A DNA stretch of 53,163 bases from Candidatus Hebobacterum abditum (GTDB taxonomy: Bacteria > Armatimonadota > Hebobacteria > Hebobacterales > Hebobacteraceae): NCBI GenBank assembly GCA_029821875.1, contig JALGXW010000035.1, positions 1 through 53,163 of the forward strand, in the 5' to 3' direction. Below, piece after piece: positions 8,444-15,747 of this stretch (positions within the stretch are counted from its first letter, which is position 1; each line of letters begins with the position of its first letter). A program made the translations under genes and the position numbers. The notes under the pieces were generated by a model. The model was given only the letters and a program-made list of their open reading frames with translations. It was not told the origin of the DNA and did no database searches.

Positions 8444-8875
8444 TCAGAAGGTCAACACTTCCCAGTCGCTCTTCAGCAGGTCGCTCAGCGGCTCGCCCAT
8501 CGCTTTCACTTCGATGTCCATCTCACGCAGCCGGTCGGTCACCCCATAGGAGTCGGCGCACACGATGCAGGCCTTCACATCGACACCGTCCGCCATCATG
8601 GTCGCGATCTTCTCCTGGAGGTCTTTGTCTCCGGCCAGCAGACGGGCGGAGGGGCCCCATATGATGAGCTGCACCTCGTCGAACCACCCGCTCTGCTTCG
8701 CGGCATGGGTGTACATGAGGCAGACTCGATGTGCGACATCGGGATCGCCGCTGCTCCACACCACTGCCACTCGGCTCGCGTCGGGCTCCGACGCGGCCTG
8801 GGGGATGGCCCACCATCCGAGGAGAGCCAGCAACACGACCGCACCGCCAACCAGCGAGAAGCGCATTCGTCTCAT
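8444..8875 (-). CDS. Secreted DsrE/DsrF-like family protein
   Basis: A small protein (143 residues from the ATG at 8875) with an N-terminal hydrophobic segment (LVGGAVVLLALLGWW) that looks like a signal peptide or anchor. The mature part is DsrE-like: RVAVVWSSGDPDVAHRVCLMYTHAAKQSGWFDEVQLIIWGPSARLL, with a later VKACIVCADSYGV. The single conserved Cys in that last motif is the position used for sulfur transfer in some DsrE relatives. AAGGAG precedes the ATG by about 6 nt; a GTG one codon earlier is the only close alternative. It sits upstream of the sulfatase on the same strand with an 86-nt gap. Confidence 0.8.
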   Translation of the reverse strand: MRRMRFSLVGGAVVLLALLGWWAIPQAASEPDASRVAVVWSSGDPDVAHRVCLMYTHAAKQSGWFDEVQLIIWGPSARLLAGDKDLQEKIATMMADGVDVKACIVCADSYGVTDRLREMDIEVKAMGEPLSDLLKSDWEVLTF

Positions 8876-8944
8876 CACTATCTCCTTTCCTATGACCGAG
8901 GGGACTCGTGCTCCGCGGTACTGCGGCTGGAGCTCGAACTGCGT

Positions 8945-9268
8945 CTAGGCCGTTCGCCGGCAGCCGGCCGTCATCTTCGCCTCTTGAGACGGCGTCCTCG
9001 ACAACTGGAAGTCTTGCCCTTCCTCGTCGCGGACCCTCCGGAAGAAGTCACAGAACAGACAGCTGATCGCCTTCTGGGCGAACGTGCCGCGAACGGCGCC
9101 TCCACACAGGGTGCCGGCCACCTGCCAGCAGCATCGGCCGGCGTTCTTGCCTCGGTTGACTCCGTCGAACGACTCCGCAGTCGCGGCCGCGCACACGCCC
9201 AACTCGTCGGCGTTCACCCCGCCGGGCTCGCGGCCGCAATGTTTGTGCTCCCAGCAGTTCCTGGGCAT
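8945..9268 (-). CDS. Two-CW domain protein, cysteine-rich
   Basis: A 107-residue cysteine-rich protein with the layout of the two-CW family: an N-terminal NCWEHKHCGREPGG, a central CCWQVAGTLCGG and SCLFCDFFRRVRDEEG. Nine or more Cys in CxxxxC and CxxC spacings suggest binding of zinc or another metal. I start at the ATG at 9268 (MPRNCWE), which has GAGGAGGGG upstream and places the family's CW motif at the N-terminus. The C-terminal tail (TPSQEAKMTAGCRRTA) is extra. The cellular role of the family is not known. A palindrome at 9327-9342 lies just upstream. Confidence 0.75.
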   Translation of the reverse strand: MPRNCWEHKHCGREPGGVNADELGVCAAATAESFDGVNRGKNAGRCCWQVAGTLCGGAVRGTFAQKAISCLFCDFFRRVRDEEGQDFQLSRTPSQEAKMTAGCRRTA

Positions 9269-9326
9269 GGTTCCGCCCCTCCTCGATGGACTTCGCACAT
9301 GGTAGCAGATGCCGGCGGCGGTCGCC

Positions 9327-9342
9327 CTTGACTTGAGTCAAG
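9327..9342. promoter_or_regulatory. Palindromic operator-like site upstream of two-CW gene
   Basis: A perfect inverted repeat CTTGACT-TG-AGTCAAG, 58 nt upstream of the two-CW start on the minus strand. On that strand it contains TTGACT, a good -35, while TACCAT at about 9302-9297 could be a -10 only at a longer than normal spacing. A dyad over the -35 or spacer with long spacing is typical of MerR-type control, but no regulator gene is near. The rest of 9269-9566 shows nothing else definite, apart from a TTGACA at 9519-9524 that lacks a good -10. Confidence 0.4.
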
Positions 9343-9566
9343 TTGGGCCCAACTCCCAGCCCTGGGCTGCGCAGCCGCGGCTCTCCCTTCTTTGCGGAAG
9401 CCGCCGCACTCCCCTCCGCAGCAGGTAAGCGCCCTTGGCGTCTGTGCTCCACACTGGCGGTCCAGGTGCACAAGCCGTGCCACAGGCCCGCAGGAGCCCC
9501 GGGCGCCCCGAACAGTGCTTGACAGCCGCCGCCTAAAGGGCGAGAGTTGCGCTGGGCGGCCAAGAA

Positions 9567-10256
9567 ATGCGCGACAATTCGCGGCCGATCGCGATACCCT
9601 GGTTGGGTGGCTCGCTCACCCACTTCAGCATGATGGCAGGGGGGATGGAAGACACGACCCCGATTGCGCTGGACGGCCCCGTCGGGGAGATGACCGACGA
9701 GGCGCTCTTGCGGGGCCTGCGTGAGCGCGACGCGCAGGCCTGCTCGGAGCTGTGCCAGCGGTTCGCGCCCAAGCTCCACCGCTTCGCGGCGGCGCGGCTG
9801 GGCTGGGCCAGCGGGCCGGCGGAGGACATCGCCATCCAGGCGCTGGCCGACGCGGTGAGGAACATCCGCCAGTACGACCCGCGGAAGTCAACGCTCGGCG
9901 TCTGGCTCTACGGCATCGCGCGGAGGCAGATCGTAGGCGAAGCGCGCCGGCAGCGCCGGCTGAAATCAGTTCCCGCGGGGGCCCAGGTCTCGCTGGCAAG
10001 CGTGGGCGAAGCGGCCGCACAGGACAATCCGGTTGCCCGCGTGCTGAGACGACTTGACGCGCAAAGACAGGTGGCACAGGTCGCCGCGATCCTTTCTGAC
10101 ATAGAGTATGAAGTGTTGGTGTTGAGCTGCATCGATCAGCTTTCGGCGAGAGAGATCGGACAGGTGGTGAGGCGATCGGAGCGAGCCGTCCACTCACTCC
10201 TACACCGGGCCAAGCAGAAGGCCCGGGAGAGGTTGACGAGAGATGAAGAGCGATAG
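9567..10256 (+). CDS. ECF-type RNA polymerase sigma factor
   Basis: A sigma-70 family protein. Region 2 begins at MTDEALLRGLRERDAQACSELCQRF and includes GPAEDIAIQALADAVRNIRQYD and WLYGIARRQIVGEARRQRR. Region 4 has LSDIEYEVLVLSCIDQLSAREIGQVVRRSERAVHSLLHRAKQKARERL, a helix-turn-helix binding the -35 box. The start is uncertain: ATG 9567 gives 229 residues, while ATGs at 9630 or 9645 would remove a poorly conserved N-terminus. The 3' end overlaps the next gene by 14 bp, whose product has a basic cytoplasmic N-tail and one membrane helix, an arrangement expected for a sigma/anti-sigma pair. Target promoters are unknown. Confidence 0.88.
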   Translation: MRDNSRPIAIPWLGGSLTHFSMMAGGMEDTTPIALDGPVGEMTDEALLRGLRERDAQACSELCQRFAPKLHRFAAARLGWASGPAEDIAIQALADAVRNIRQYDPRKSTLGVWLYGIARRQIVGEARRQRRLKSVPAGAQVSLASVGEAAAQDNPVARVLRRLDAQRQVAQVAAILSDIEYEVLVLSCIDQLSAREIGQVVRRSERAVHSLLHRAKQKARERLTRDEER

Positions 10257-11439
10257 CGATAGTGGTGGTTTCGGCGAGCTGCTCGACGCGGCCGCGCCGG
10301 ACATGAACGAGGGATGGGAGGGGCGTGCGAGGGAGGCGGTGAGTGGTGCCAGGACCCGGCGCCCCCGCCCCTTGACGATTGGCGTCGTGGTGGCCGGGAT
10401 CCTCTTCCTCGCCGCCGCGGGCGTGGTGGCCTGCGTGCTGGCGTTGCCCATCGAGGGGACGCTGTACTTCCGCGGCTCCGAGGGGATGCTGGGAACCGGT
10501 CTGCTCGGACCTTTCTCGCGTGTCCTGACCGGCCAGGAGATGCGCTGCGAGGGGCTGCCGTCGCACGACGCCGACCCACATCCAACAGACGACGTGGTGG
10601 CGTGCTCCTTCATGGCGGCACAGGGCGGGTGGCCCCCGGTGGAGAGCCCCATCTACTTAGCGGATATGGACGGCTCGGCCATTGCTGATCTGACGGAGCG
10701 GGCCGGTCTGGGCGGCGTCAACTGCTTCCCGCGCTGGTCGCCGGACGGGACGATGATCGCCTTCCTGCATTGCGACCCTGAGCCGGGATCCCGCTATCCG
10801 TGTTGGACCGGATTCCAACTGTGGCTGATGAACGCCGATGGTTCAGAGGCACATCTGGCGACGCCGCCGGAGTTCCCGGACGTCGGCCCCGCCCATTGGT
10901 CACCCGACGGGTCACGATTGCTGCTCTATGTTGGGGGTACGACGACGGGCGGCCAAGCGATCACAATGGACCTATGGGGCACCGACGTGCGGCAACTCCC
11001 CAACGTGGGGAGCGATGGGGCCTACTCTCCTGACGGCACCATGATCGCAAGCAGGGGTGTCGCGGGGGGCGAGTTGGATGGCGAGGCGGGGTTCTGGGCT
11101 CAGCTCCTCCTCGCGAACGCGGACGGGAGCGACCCGGAGGTCCTCGTGCAGCAGTTTGTCGTGTGGGCCGAAGTTGAGGACTGCTACCCCACCGCGGATC
11201 AGCTGAGGACTGATCCTGGCTTCGACTGGCTGAAGGATGTGAGCCATCGCGTCGGGCCCAGGCAGCCTGCATGGTCGCCAAATGGAGACAAGATAGCGTT
11301 CCTCGCGGCGATGCCGTTCGACCCGTACGGCCCGCACTACCGGCTGCAGGAGGATGTCTGGCTGTACGACCTGCAGACCGACGAGATGACGAAGATCACC
11401 GACGACGACGTCAGCCAGCACTCGCTCGTCTGGAAGTAA
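10243..11439 (+). CDS. Membrane-anchored TolB/PD40 propeller, possible anti-sigma
   Basis: A 398-residue bitopic protein: a cytoplasmic N-tail of about 43 residues, one transmembrane helix at residues 44-69 (LTIGVVVAGILFLAAAG), then a large exported domain. The exported part carries TolB-like beta-propeller blades with the signatures FPRWSPDGTMIAF, PAHWSPDGSRLLL, AYSPDGTMIASRG and PAWSPNGDKIAFL. It overlaps the ECF sigma gene by 14 bp. No zinc-binding ZAS motif (HxxxCxxC) is visible in the N-tail, so anti-sigma activity is an inference from coupling and topology. The propeller could sense a periplasmic ligand and release the sigma factor. Blades before residue 150 are harder to recognise. Confidence 0.75.
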   Translation: MKSDSDSGGFGELLDAAAPDMNEGWEGRAREAVSGARTRRPRPLTIGVVVAGILFLAAAGVVACVLALPIEGTLYFRGSEGMLGTGLLGPFSRVLTGQEMRCEGLPSHDADPHPTDDVVACSFMAAQGGWPPVESPIYLADMDGSAIADLTERAGLGGVNCFPRWSPDGTMIAFLHCDPEPGSRYPCWTGFQLWLMNADGSEAHLATPPEFPDVGPAHWSPDGSRLLLYVGGTTTGGQAITMDLWGTDVRQLPNVGSDGAYSPDGTMIASRGVAGGELDGEAGFWAQLLLANADGSDPEVLVQQFVVWAEVEDCYPTADQLRTDPGFDWLKDVSHRVGPRQPAWSPNGDKIAFLAAMPFDPYGPHYRLQEDVWLYDLQTDEMTKITDDDVSQHSLVWK

Positions 11440-11467
11440 GAGGGCGAATCCCTTCCGCCTGCGTCTT

Positions 11468-11494
11468 CGCGCACCCGTCTGCGGCGGGTGCGCG
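11468..11494. terminator. Hairpin after the sigma/propeller operon
   Basis: A perfect 10-bp inverted repeat (CGCGCACCCG and its complement) around a 7-nt loop, 28 nt past the stop at 11439 and in the gap before a convergent gene. It lacks a T-tract. Confidence 0.45.
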
Positions 11495-11614
11495 GGCGCG
11501 TGTGGGGGTGGCGCGACGAGGGACGCGCCGTCAGATCGCCTCGCCGCCCGGATGAGAACGGTCTCACTGGGCGGCCCGCCTCTGGGCCGCCTGGGCTCGC
11601 GGCGGCTCCTGCCG

Positions 11615-12616
11615 CTACGGAAGCATGGCCTGCCTGACCTTGGTGCTTCGCAGCGTCCTGAGGATGAGGACACCCGCGCCGGCATAGGCCGCCGTAATAG
11701 CGGTAAGGACGAACCAGACAAAGGCGGCAAACCGCGCCTCCGCGTCGCCCAGAGGAGGAGACAACACGTCAATGGCGCCGAGGATGGTCCCGACCACATA
11801 CAGGCCTACCACCCAGGCCAACACGAGCCAGGTGATGGTTTCCAGCGTGGCCCTGGCCCAAGCGCGCAACTTGAGGAGGGAAACAGCGAGAACTGCGAGG
11901 GCGATCCACACGGGGATAGCTGCCACGCTGAGCCTCGGTGCCAGGGGCAAGTGATAGCCCACTCCACTCCATACATCTGACAAGCAGCCAAGCACGGCGA
12001 CCGCGATGAGGGCATAGCCCAGCCGCGTCACCTCGCGTGGCCGCTTGACGGCCGCCGTCGCATGGAGGCCCTGCTGGCCCGGCCCGGGGCGGTCCGCCAG
12101 CGGGCCGGCGGCACCGCTCACAGCGGATGAGGCCTGGTCCGGGCGCGGCGTGCCCATCATCGCCTGCCGCACGGCAGTACTCCTCAGCAGACGGAGGCCG
12201 ATCGTGCATGGAACCGCCAAGGCCGCCGCGGTGGCCAGCCCAATAAGTGCGACTATGCCAGCCCATTCGCCCGCCTTGTTGAAGAAGGCCACCAGGATTC
12301 CGTGGCCGACTACGACGCTCAACGCTGTCCAGGCAACCGCCTCAAGTGCACGCCGGCCCCATGCCCGCAGACTCAGAAGCTGAGCGGCAGCCGTGAAGGT
12401 GAACACGGCACAGGGCACGGAGATGAACGGCGTCCAGAGCAGCAGAATCATCCAGACCCACCAGCGCGCGGGCCAACACGTGGAACACCTATGCGGAAGG
12501 ACAGATCCTGCAGATGCAGCGAGCCAGATCGTGGCCACGACGTACGCCGCCGCAAGTCCGATGTAGATACATGCAGCAGCGATCACCTGGCGCGGTATCC
12601 TGGTCCTGACATTCAT
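11615..12616 (-). CDS. Multi-pass membrane protein with internal duplication
   Basis: A 333-residue integral membrane protein with about eight predicted helices in two repeated halves. Half one contains LLSLRAWGRRALEAVAWTAL and ends LRLLRSTAVRQAMMG; half two contains LLKLRAWARATLETITWLVL and ends LILRTLRSTKVRQAMLP. A Pro/Gly-rich linker (about residues 155-190) joins them. GGAAGGGGG lies upstream of the ATG at 12616. No named family is evident. The pattern resembles small four-helix membrane proteins, here fused in tandem. Confidence 0.75.
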   Translation of the reverse strand: MNVRTRIPRQVIAAACIYIGLAAAYVVATIWLAASAGSVLPHRCSTCWPARWWVWMILLLWTPFISVPCAVFTFTAAAQLLSLRAWGRRALEAVAWTALSVVVGHGILVAFFNKAGEWAGIVALIGLATAAALAVPCTIGLRLLRSTAVRQAMMGTPRPDQASSAVSGAAGPLADRPGPGQQGLHATAAVKRPREVTRLGYALIAVAVLGCLSDVWSGVGYHLPLAPRLSVAAIPVWIALAVLAVSLLKLRAWARATLETITWLVLAWVVGLYVVGTILGAIDVLSPPLGDAEARFAAFVWFVLTAITAAYAGAGVLILRTLRSTKVRQAMLP

Positions 12617-13053
12617 GTTGTCCCCCTTCCTCGGCTCCCCGCGCAGCGCGAGTGCATTCGGAATGGGTCCGGCGCGCGACGGCGGTCGGCCTCACTAGCA
12701 GGATACCGTCCAATGAGCTCAGGCGAATGGGCCGGCCGCACCAGATTGAGCCTGCATGTGGTCCTCCCTTACCGGGACCCGTCGCGGATGCCGCAGAGGG
12801 CATTGCGGGCGGGGAGCGCCTCGCGGTCTGTAAGGACCATGCCGGCCCTCCCCGGGAGGAGACGGCATCCGGCCCGTCGTAGCCACCCGCGGTATCGAAG
12901 CAACGAGGGGGAAGTCCGTGACCTCCGGCTCACTCGCCATAGCGACAATGGGCTTGCCCCCGCCCCGAGTACCGACCAGGGGCCGCTGAGACGGCTTGGC
13001 GGCTCAGCGCGTCTAATCGATAGCAGTTGGGAGACGCAGTGCGAGGGGATGGC
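12617..13053. other. Intergenic region with hairpins, no gene identified
   Basis: A 437-bp gap between a minus-strand membrane protein and a plus-strand micro-ORF. It contains two inverted repeats: ATGCCG...CGGCAT around an inner CCTCCC/GGGAGG at about 12839-12870, and CGCTGAG / CTCAGCG around a 12-nt loop at about 12985-13010. Open frames here have no ribosome site or recognisable product. The repeats could be terminators or small-RNA structures, but nothing specific supports either. Confidence 0.4.
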
Positions 13054-13197
13054 ATGCGACTGGCACCGAGCGCGTTACCGCTGTGCGTGATGCTGGTGCT
13101 CTGCGGTGTGTGCTGCGTCCAGGCGGGAGCGGAGGCGGCGCCTGAGGGTGTGCCGCGTAGGGGATGTGATCGGGCGCGCCGGACCCACATCCTCTGA
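13054..13197 (+). CDS. Micro-ORF with signal peptide, possibly a truncated remnant
   Basis: A 47-residue frame too short for standard gene lists. It starts at ATG 13054 with GAGGGG 5 nt upstream and encodes MRLAPSALPLCVMLVLCG followed by VCCVQAGAEAAPEG, a textbook signal peptide with an Ala-x-Ala type end. The mature part is only about 18 residues, ending RARRTHIL. Either it is a genuine small secreted peptide, or it is the 5' stump of a larger secreted protein lost when the AlbA_2 gene arrived 74 bp downstream. Neither can be settled from one sequence. Confidence 0.45.
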   Translation: MRLAPSALPLCVMLVLCGVCCVQAGAEAAPEGVPRRGCDRARRTHIL

Positions 13198-13271
13198 GAG
13201 CGAAGGAACCAATCGGGCGGTCGGCGAGGCGTCCTGCATTCGATACCGTCAGCGCGATGAGGGGGAGCAAC

Positions 13272-14648
13272 ATGCCGCTGCTCAAGAAGCCACATGGGCA
13301 ACTGACATGGGATGACGTGAGGGGTCTTATCGCTCAGGAAGTCCCGGAGAACGAGTTGCTCGACTACAAACGTCAACTCCCCAACCACATAGAGAACACT
13401 ATCGCCGCAATGGCCAACACATACGGCGGGGACATCCTTGTCGGCGTCGCTCAACGATCCGCGGATGATGGGCGTCCGCAGCCGATTGATGAGGTGCGAG
13501 GAGTAGCTCGTCCCGGGGCGGTGAAGCAGTCCATCGAACAGAAGAACTTCAACATACATCCGCCAGTGCTAGGCATGGACGTGCAAGCCGTGACGATACC
13601 GCCGTCCGAAGACCTCCAGGCTCCCGATGATGCGGCTGTCGTAGTGGTGCGCATTCCCCAGAGCGATTTGGCCCCCCACTTCGTCGTGGGGCAGGGCCAC
13701 TTCCACCGCGCAGGCTCTCACGGTCGGCCCTACCGGGATGAGCACCTGGCGACCGAGAGAATCAGGTGGCTGGACGACCGGAGAGAGCGGCACACGAGCT
13801 TCCGGGAGGAGCTACTGGGCTGGATGGACTGGCTCGCCGGCTCTGTTGCCTGGCACAAGGCTTGGTGCATACCCCTTTTCCCCTTGGAGGCACAGAAGCT
13901 CCACGAGAGCGACTGTGACCAGGCGGACGCTCTGCTGCCCACAGTGGGCTTCGGCACTGGGACACAGGAGTTCTTCCGCTTCGATTTTGCCCCGCCGTTT
14001 GCCACTCGCTCGATCCAGCACGGGTGGCTGTGTAGAGGCCAACTAGATGATCACGTCGCTGTCGACCGCGACAATGCTCCTGGGGTGCGGTGGATTCGCC
14101 CGTTCTTCGCCTACTATGTCGATGATTGGGGCCTGGTGGGCCTGAAGAGCCTGCACAAGACCGAAGCGCTGAGCAAGACGAAGCCGCTGGGGACAAGTGA
14201 CCTGGCGGCGCAGGCGATAGTCTTTGATTGGACTGTGGTAGCGACGCACCTGATGGGAGTGGCCCGACACGCGTGCGCGCTGTACCAGGCGGCCGGCTAC
14301 ACTGGTCCAGTGGAGTTTGGTGTTGAGCTTGGACTTGCTGCAGATGTGGAGCCGCTGCCGCTGTACCTGGGAATAAGTCGGTCACCACGCGAAAGACGGT
14401 CCACTACCGGCTCTGACACGCGCATGTGGATTTGGGGCGCCGACATTGCGCACCTCTCTGACGAGCCAATGACTGCTCGAGAGCGCCGTCTCAGGGAGGC
14501 ACACCATGCGCTTGCGCAAGACCTGCTGGACGAGGTGCGAGCTGCGCTCATAGAGAGTAGATGGACTCGGGCCTTCGACCACAGGATGCGACACGAGGAT
14601 TCGGCGAGCTACGTTGCCAGTCTGGAGAAGGCGTTCTCTGCCCCTTAG
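13272..14648 (+). CDS. AlbA_2 (Schlafen-type) domain protein
   Basis: A 458-residue protein. The N-terminal 150 residues match the AlbA_2/divergent AAA-4 domain: ELLDYKRQLPNHIENTIAAMANTYGGDILVGV followed by DDAAVVVVRIPQSDLAPHFV. In bacteria this domain occurs in putative transcriptional regulators, and Schlafen-group relatives can be tRNA/rRNA nucleases or parts of defence loci. The remaining about 300 residues show no known motif, only Trp/His-rich segments. I start at ATG 13272 because GGGGGAG is 4 nt upstream; ATG 13257 is the alternative. It stands alone between unrelated genes, and its codon use looks less GC-extreme, which hints at transfer. Confidence 0.75.
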   Translation: MPLLKKPHGQLTWDDVRGLIAQEVPENELLDYKRQLPNHIENTIAAMANTYGGDILVGVAQRSADDGRPQPIDEVRGVARPGAVKQSIEQKNFNIHPPVLGMDVQAVTIPPSEDLQAPDDAAVVVVRIPQSDLAPHFVVGQGHFHRAGSHGRPYRDEHLATERIRWLDDRRERHTSFREELLGWMDWLAGSVAWHKAWCIPLFPLEAQKLHESDCDQADALLPTVGFGTGTQEFFRFDFAPPFATRSIQHGWLCRGQLDDHVAVDRDNAPGVRWIRPFFAYYVDDWGLVGLKSLHKTEALSKTKPLGTSDLAAQAIVFDWTVVATHLMGVARHACALYQAAGYTGPVEFGVELGLAADVEPLPLYLGISRSPRERRSTTGSDTRMWIWGADIAHLSDEPMTARERRLREAHHALAQDLLDEVRAALIESRWTRAFDHRMRHEDSASYVASLEKAFSAP

Positions 14649-14738
14649 CAGCGTTGGCATTCCCGCTTGCACACACGCCTGCAGACAGCGTACCATTGCG
14701 TGTCAGTTCCGCTAGTGTGAATGAGGGAGGTGTGAACG

Positions 14739-14978
14739 ATGAAGAAGGCATGGTGGCTGGCGGTCGTGCCCGGGGTGCTTGGGCTGATCGCAATGGTCCT
14801 GGTGGTCGTGCTGCTGGTGGTGAAGGCTCTGTGGGCGTGGACCGTGCCGGACCTGTTCCCGGGAGCGGTGAAGATCGGGCTGGTGGCGCGGGAGATCTCC
14901 TGGTTGGCGGCCTTCAAGGTCTCGATCTTTGCCGCCGTAATAGCCGGGATCGCGGGGGCGCGGCGGGGCGAGCGGTAG
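14739..14978 (+). CDS. Small two-helix membrane protein
   Basis: A 79-residue protein starting at ATG 14739 with a strong GGAGGTG 6 nt upstream. Two hydrophobic segments (LGLIAMVLVVVLLVVKAL at about residues 13-31 and AAFKVSIFAAVIAGIAGA at about 57-74) flank a short loop, and the C-terminus is basic (RRGER). There is no recognisable family. It lies 91 nt after the AlbA_2 gene and 41 nt before the next hypothetical gene on the same strand. Confidence 0.7.
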   Translation: MKKAWWLAVVPGVLGLIAMVLVVVLLVVKALWAWTVPDLFPGAVKIGLVAREISWLAAFKVSIFAAVIAGIAGARRGER

Positions 14979-15019
14979 GCGAGATCGGCGGACGGGAAGC
15001 CTCCAGGACGGATGCGCGA

Positions 15020-15667
15020 ATGCCCTACCTGATCCAAGGGGATGAGTTCGAGATCGGGCTCGAGTGGACGCAGCGGCTGGCGCCGGTGATGGCGGAGTCC
15101 AGCAGTCTCGTGCTCGCCGACGCGACCCACCGGGTGAGGCAGTCCTTCGGGATCATCCCCTTTGACGAGCGGGAGGAGGCGGAGCGGGTGGGGGCGCGGT
15201 TCGCCGAGATGGGGTTCGCAAACTTCGTCGTCGATGACCTGCTGCCGTTGCCGCCGTTCCGGCTGCTCGGGCCCGGCGGGCAGATGCCGGAGGAGAAGAT
15301 CGGGCTGGTCGCGCTGGGGAGGCTGCTGCTGGAGGAGAAGCGGACGGTCCGGGAGGGCGACACCCTCACGGTTGGGGTCTCGTACGCGAGGATCCCGATC
15401 GGGCATGCCCTGCCGAGAGACGCGACGGTCACCCGCGAGCGGACGCGCTACTACCTGGATCTGCTCACCCGCGGGAAGCACTGGCGGGTGCGAGCGGGGA
15501 CGCTGGCGCGGATCGTGGCGGTGTACACCGATCTGGACGTGTCTGAAGCGTATCTGAACGACGGGGTGCGAAGCCTGTCCCGCAGCGATGAGCGGATCCG
15601 CGCCTTCCGGCAGGAGCGCGACTGGGACCGATACCTGACGTGGCTGCTCCAGCTGCGGTACGCGTGA
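15020..15667 (+). CDS. Hypothetical soluble protein
   Basis: A 215-residue protein I do not recognise. The ATG at 15020 (MPYLIQGDEFEIGLEW) is the only sensible start; open frame further upstream overlaps the small membrane gene. It contains no signal peptide or membrane helix and has an alternating charged pattern (LGRLLLEEKRTVREGDTLTV, WRVRAGTLARIVAVYTDLDVS) suggesting an alpha/beta cytosolic fold. The following metallophosphoesterase gene starts 80 nt downstream on the same strand. Confidence 0.65.
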   Translation: MPYLIQGDEFEIGLEWTQRLAPVMAESSSLVLADATHRVRQSFGIIPFDEREEAERVGARFAEMGFANFVVDDLLPLPPFRLLGPGGQMPEEKIGLVALGRLLLEEKRTVREGDTLTVGVSYARIPIGHALPRDATVTRERTRYYLDLLTRGKHWRVRAGTLARIVAVYTDLDVSEAYLNDGVRSLSRSDERIRAFRQERDWDRYLTWLLQLRYA

Positions 15668-15747
15668 GGGCGAAACCGGCCCAGCAGCAGGGCGCGGGCC
15701 GCTTTCCGAGAAAGCACGCTGCAAGTCATCGCGAGGAGGTAACGACG

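Noticed and set aside
12930-13559. A minus-strand frame of 209 codons across the gap before AlbA_2
   Set aside because: It lies antisense to both the micro-ORF and the AlbA_2 start with no ribosome site.
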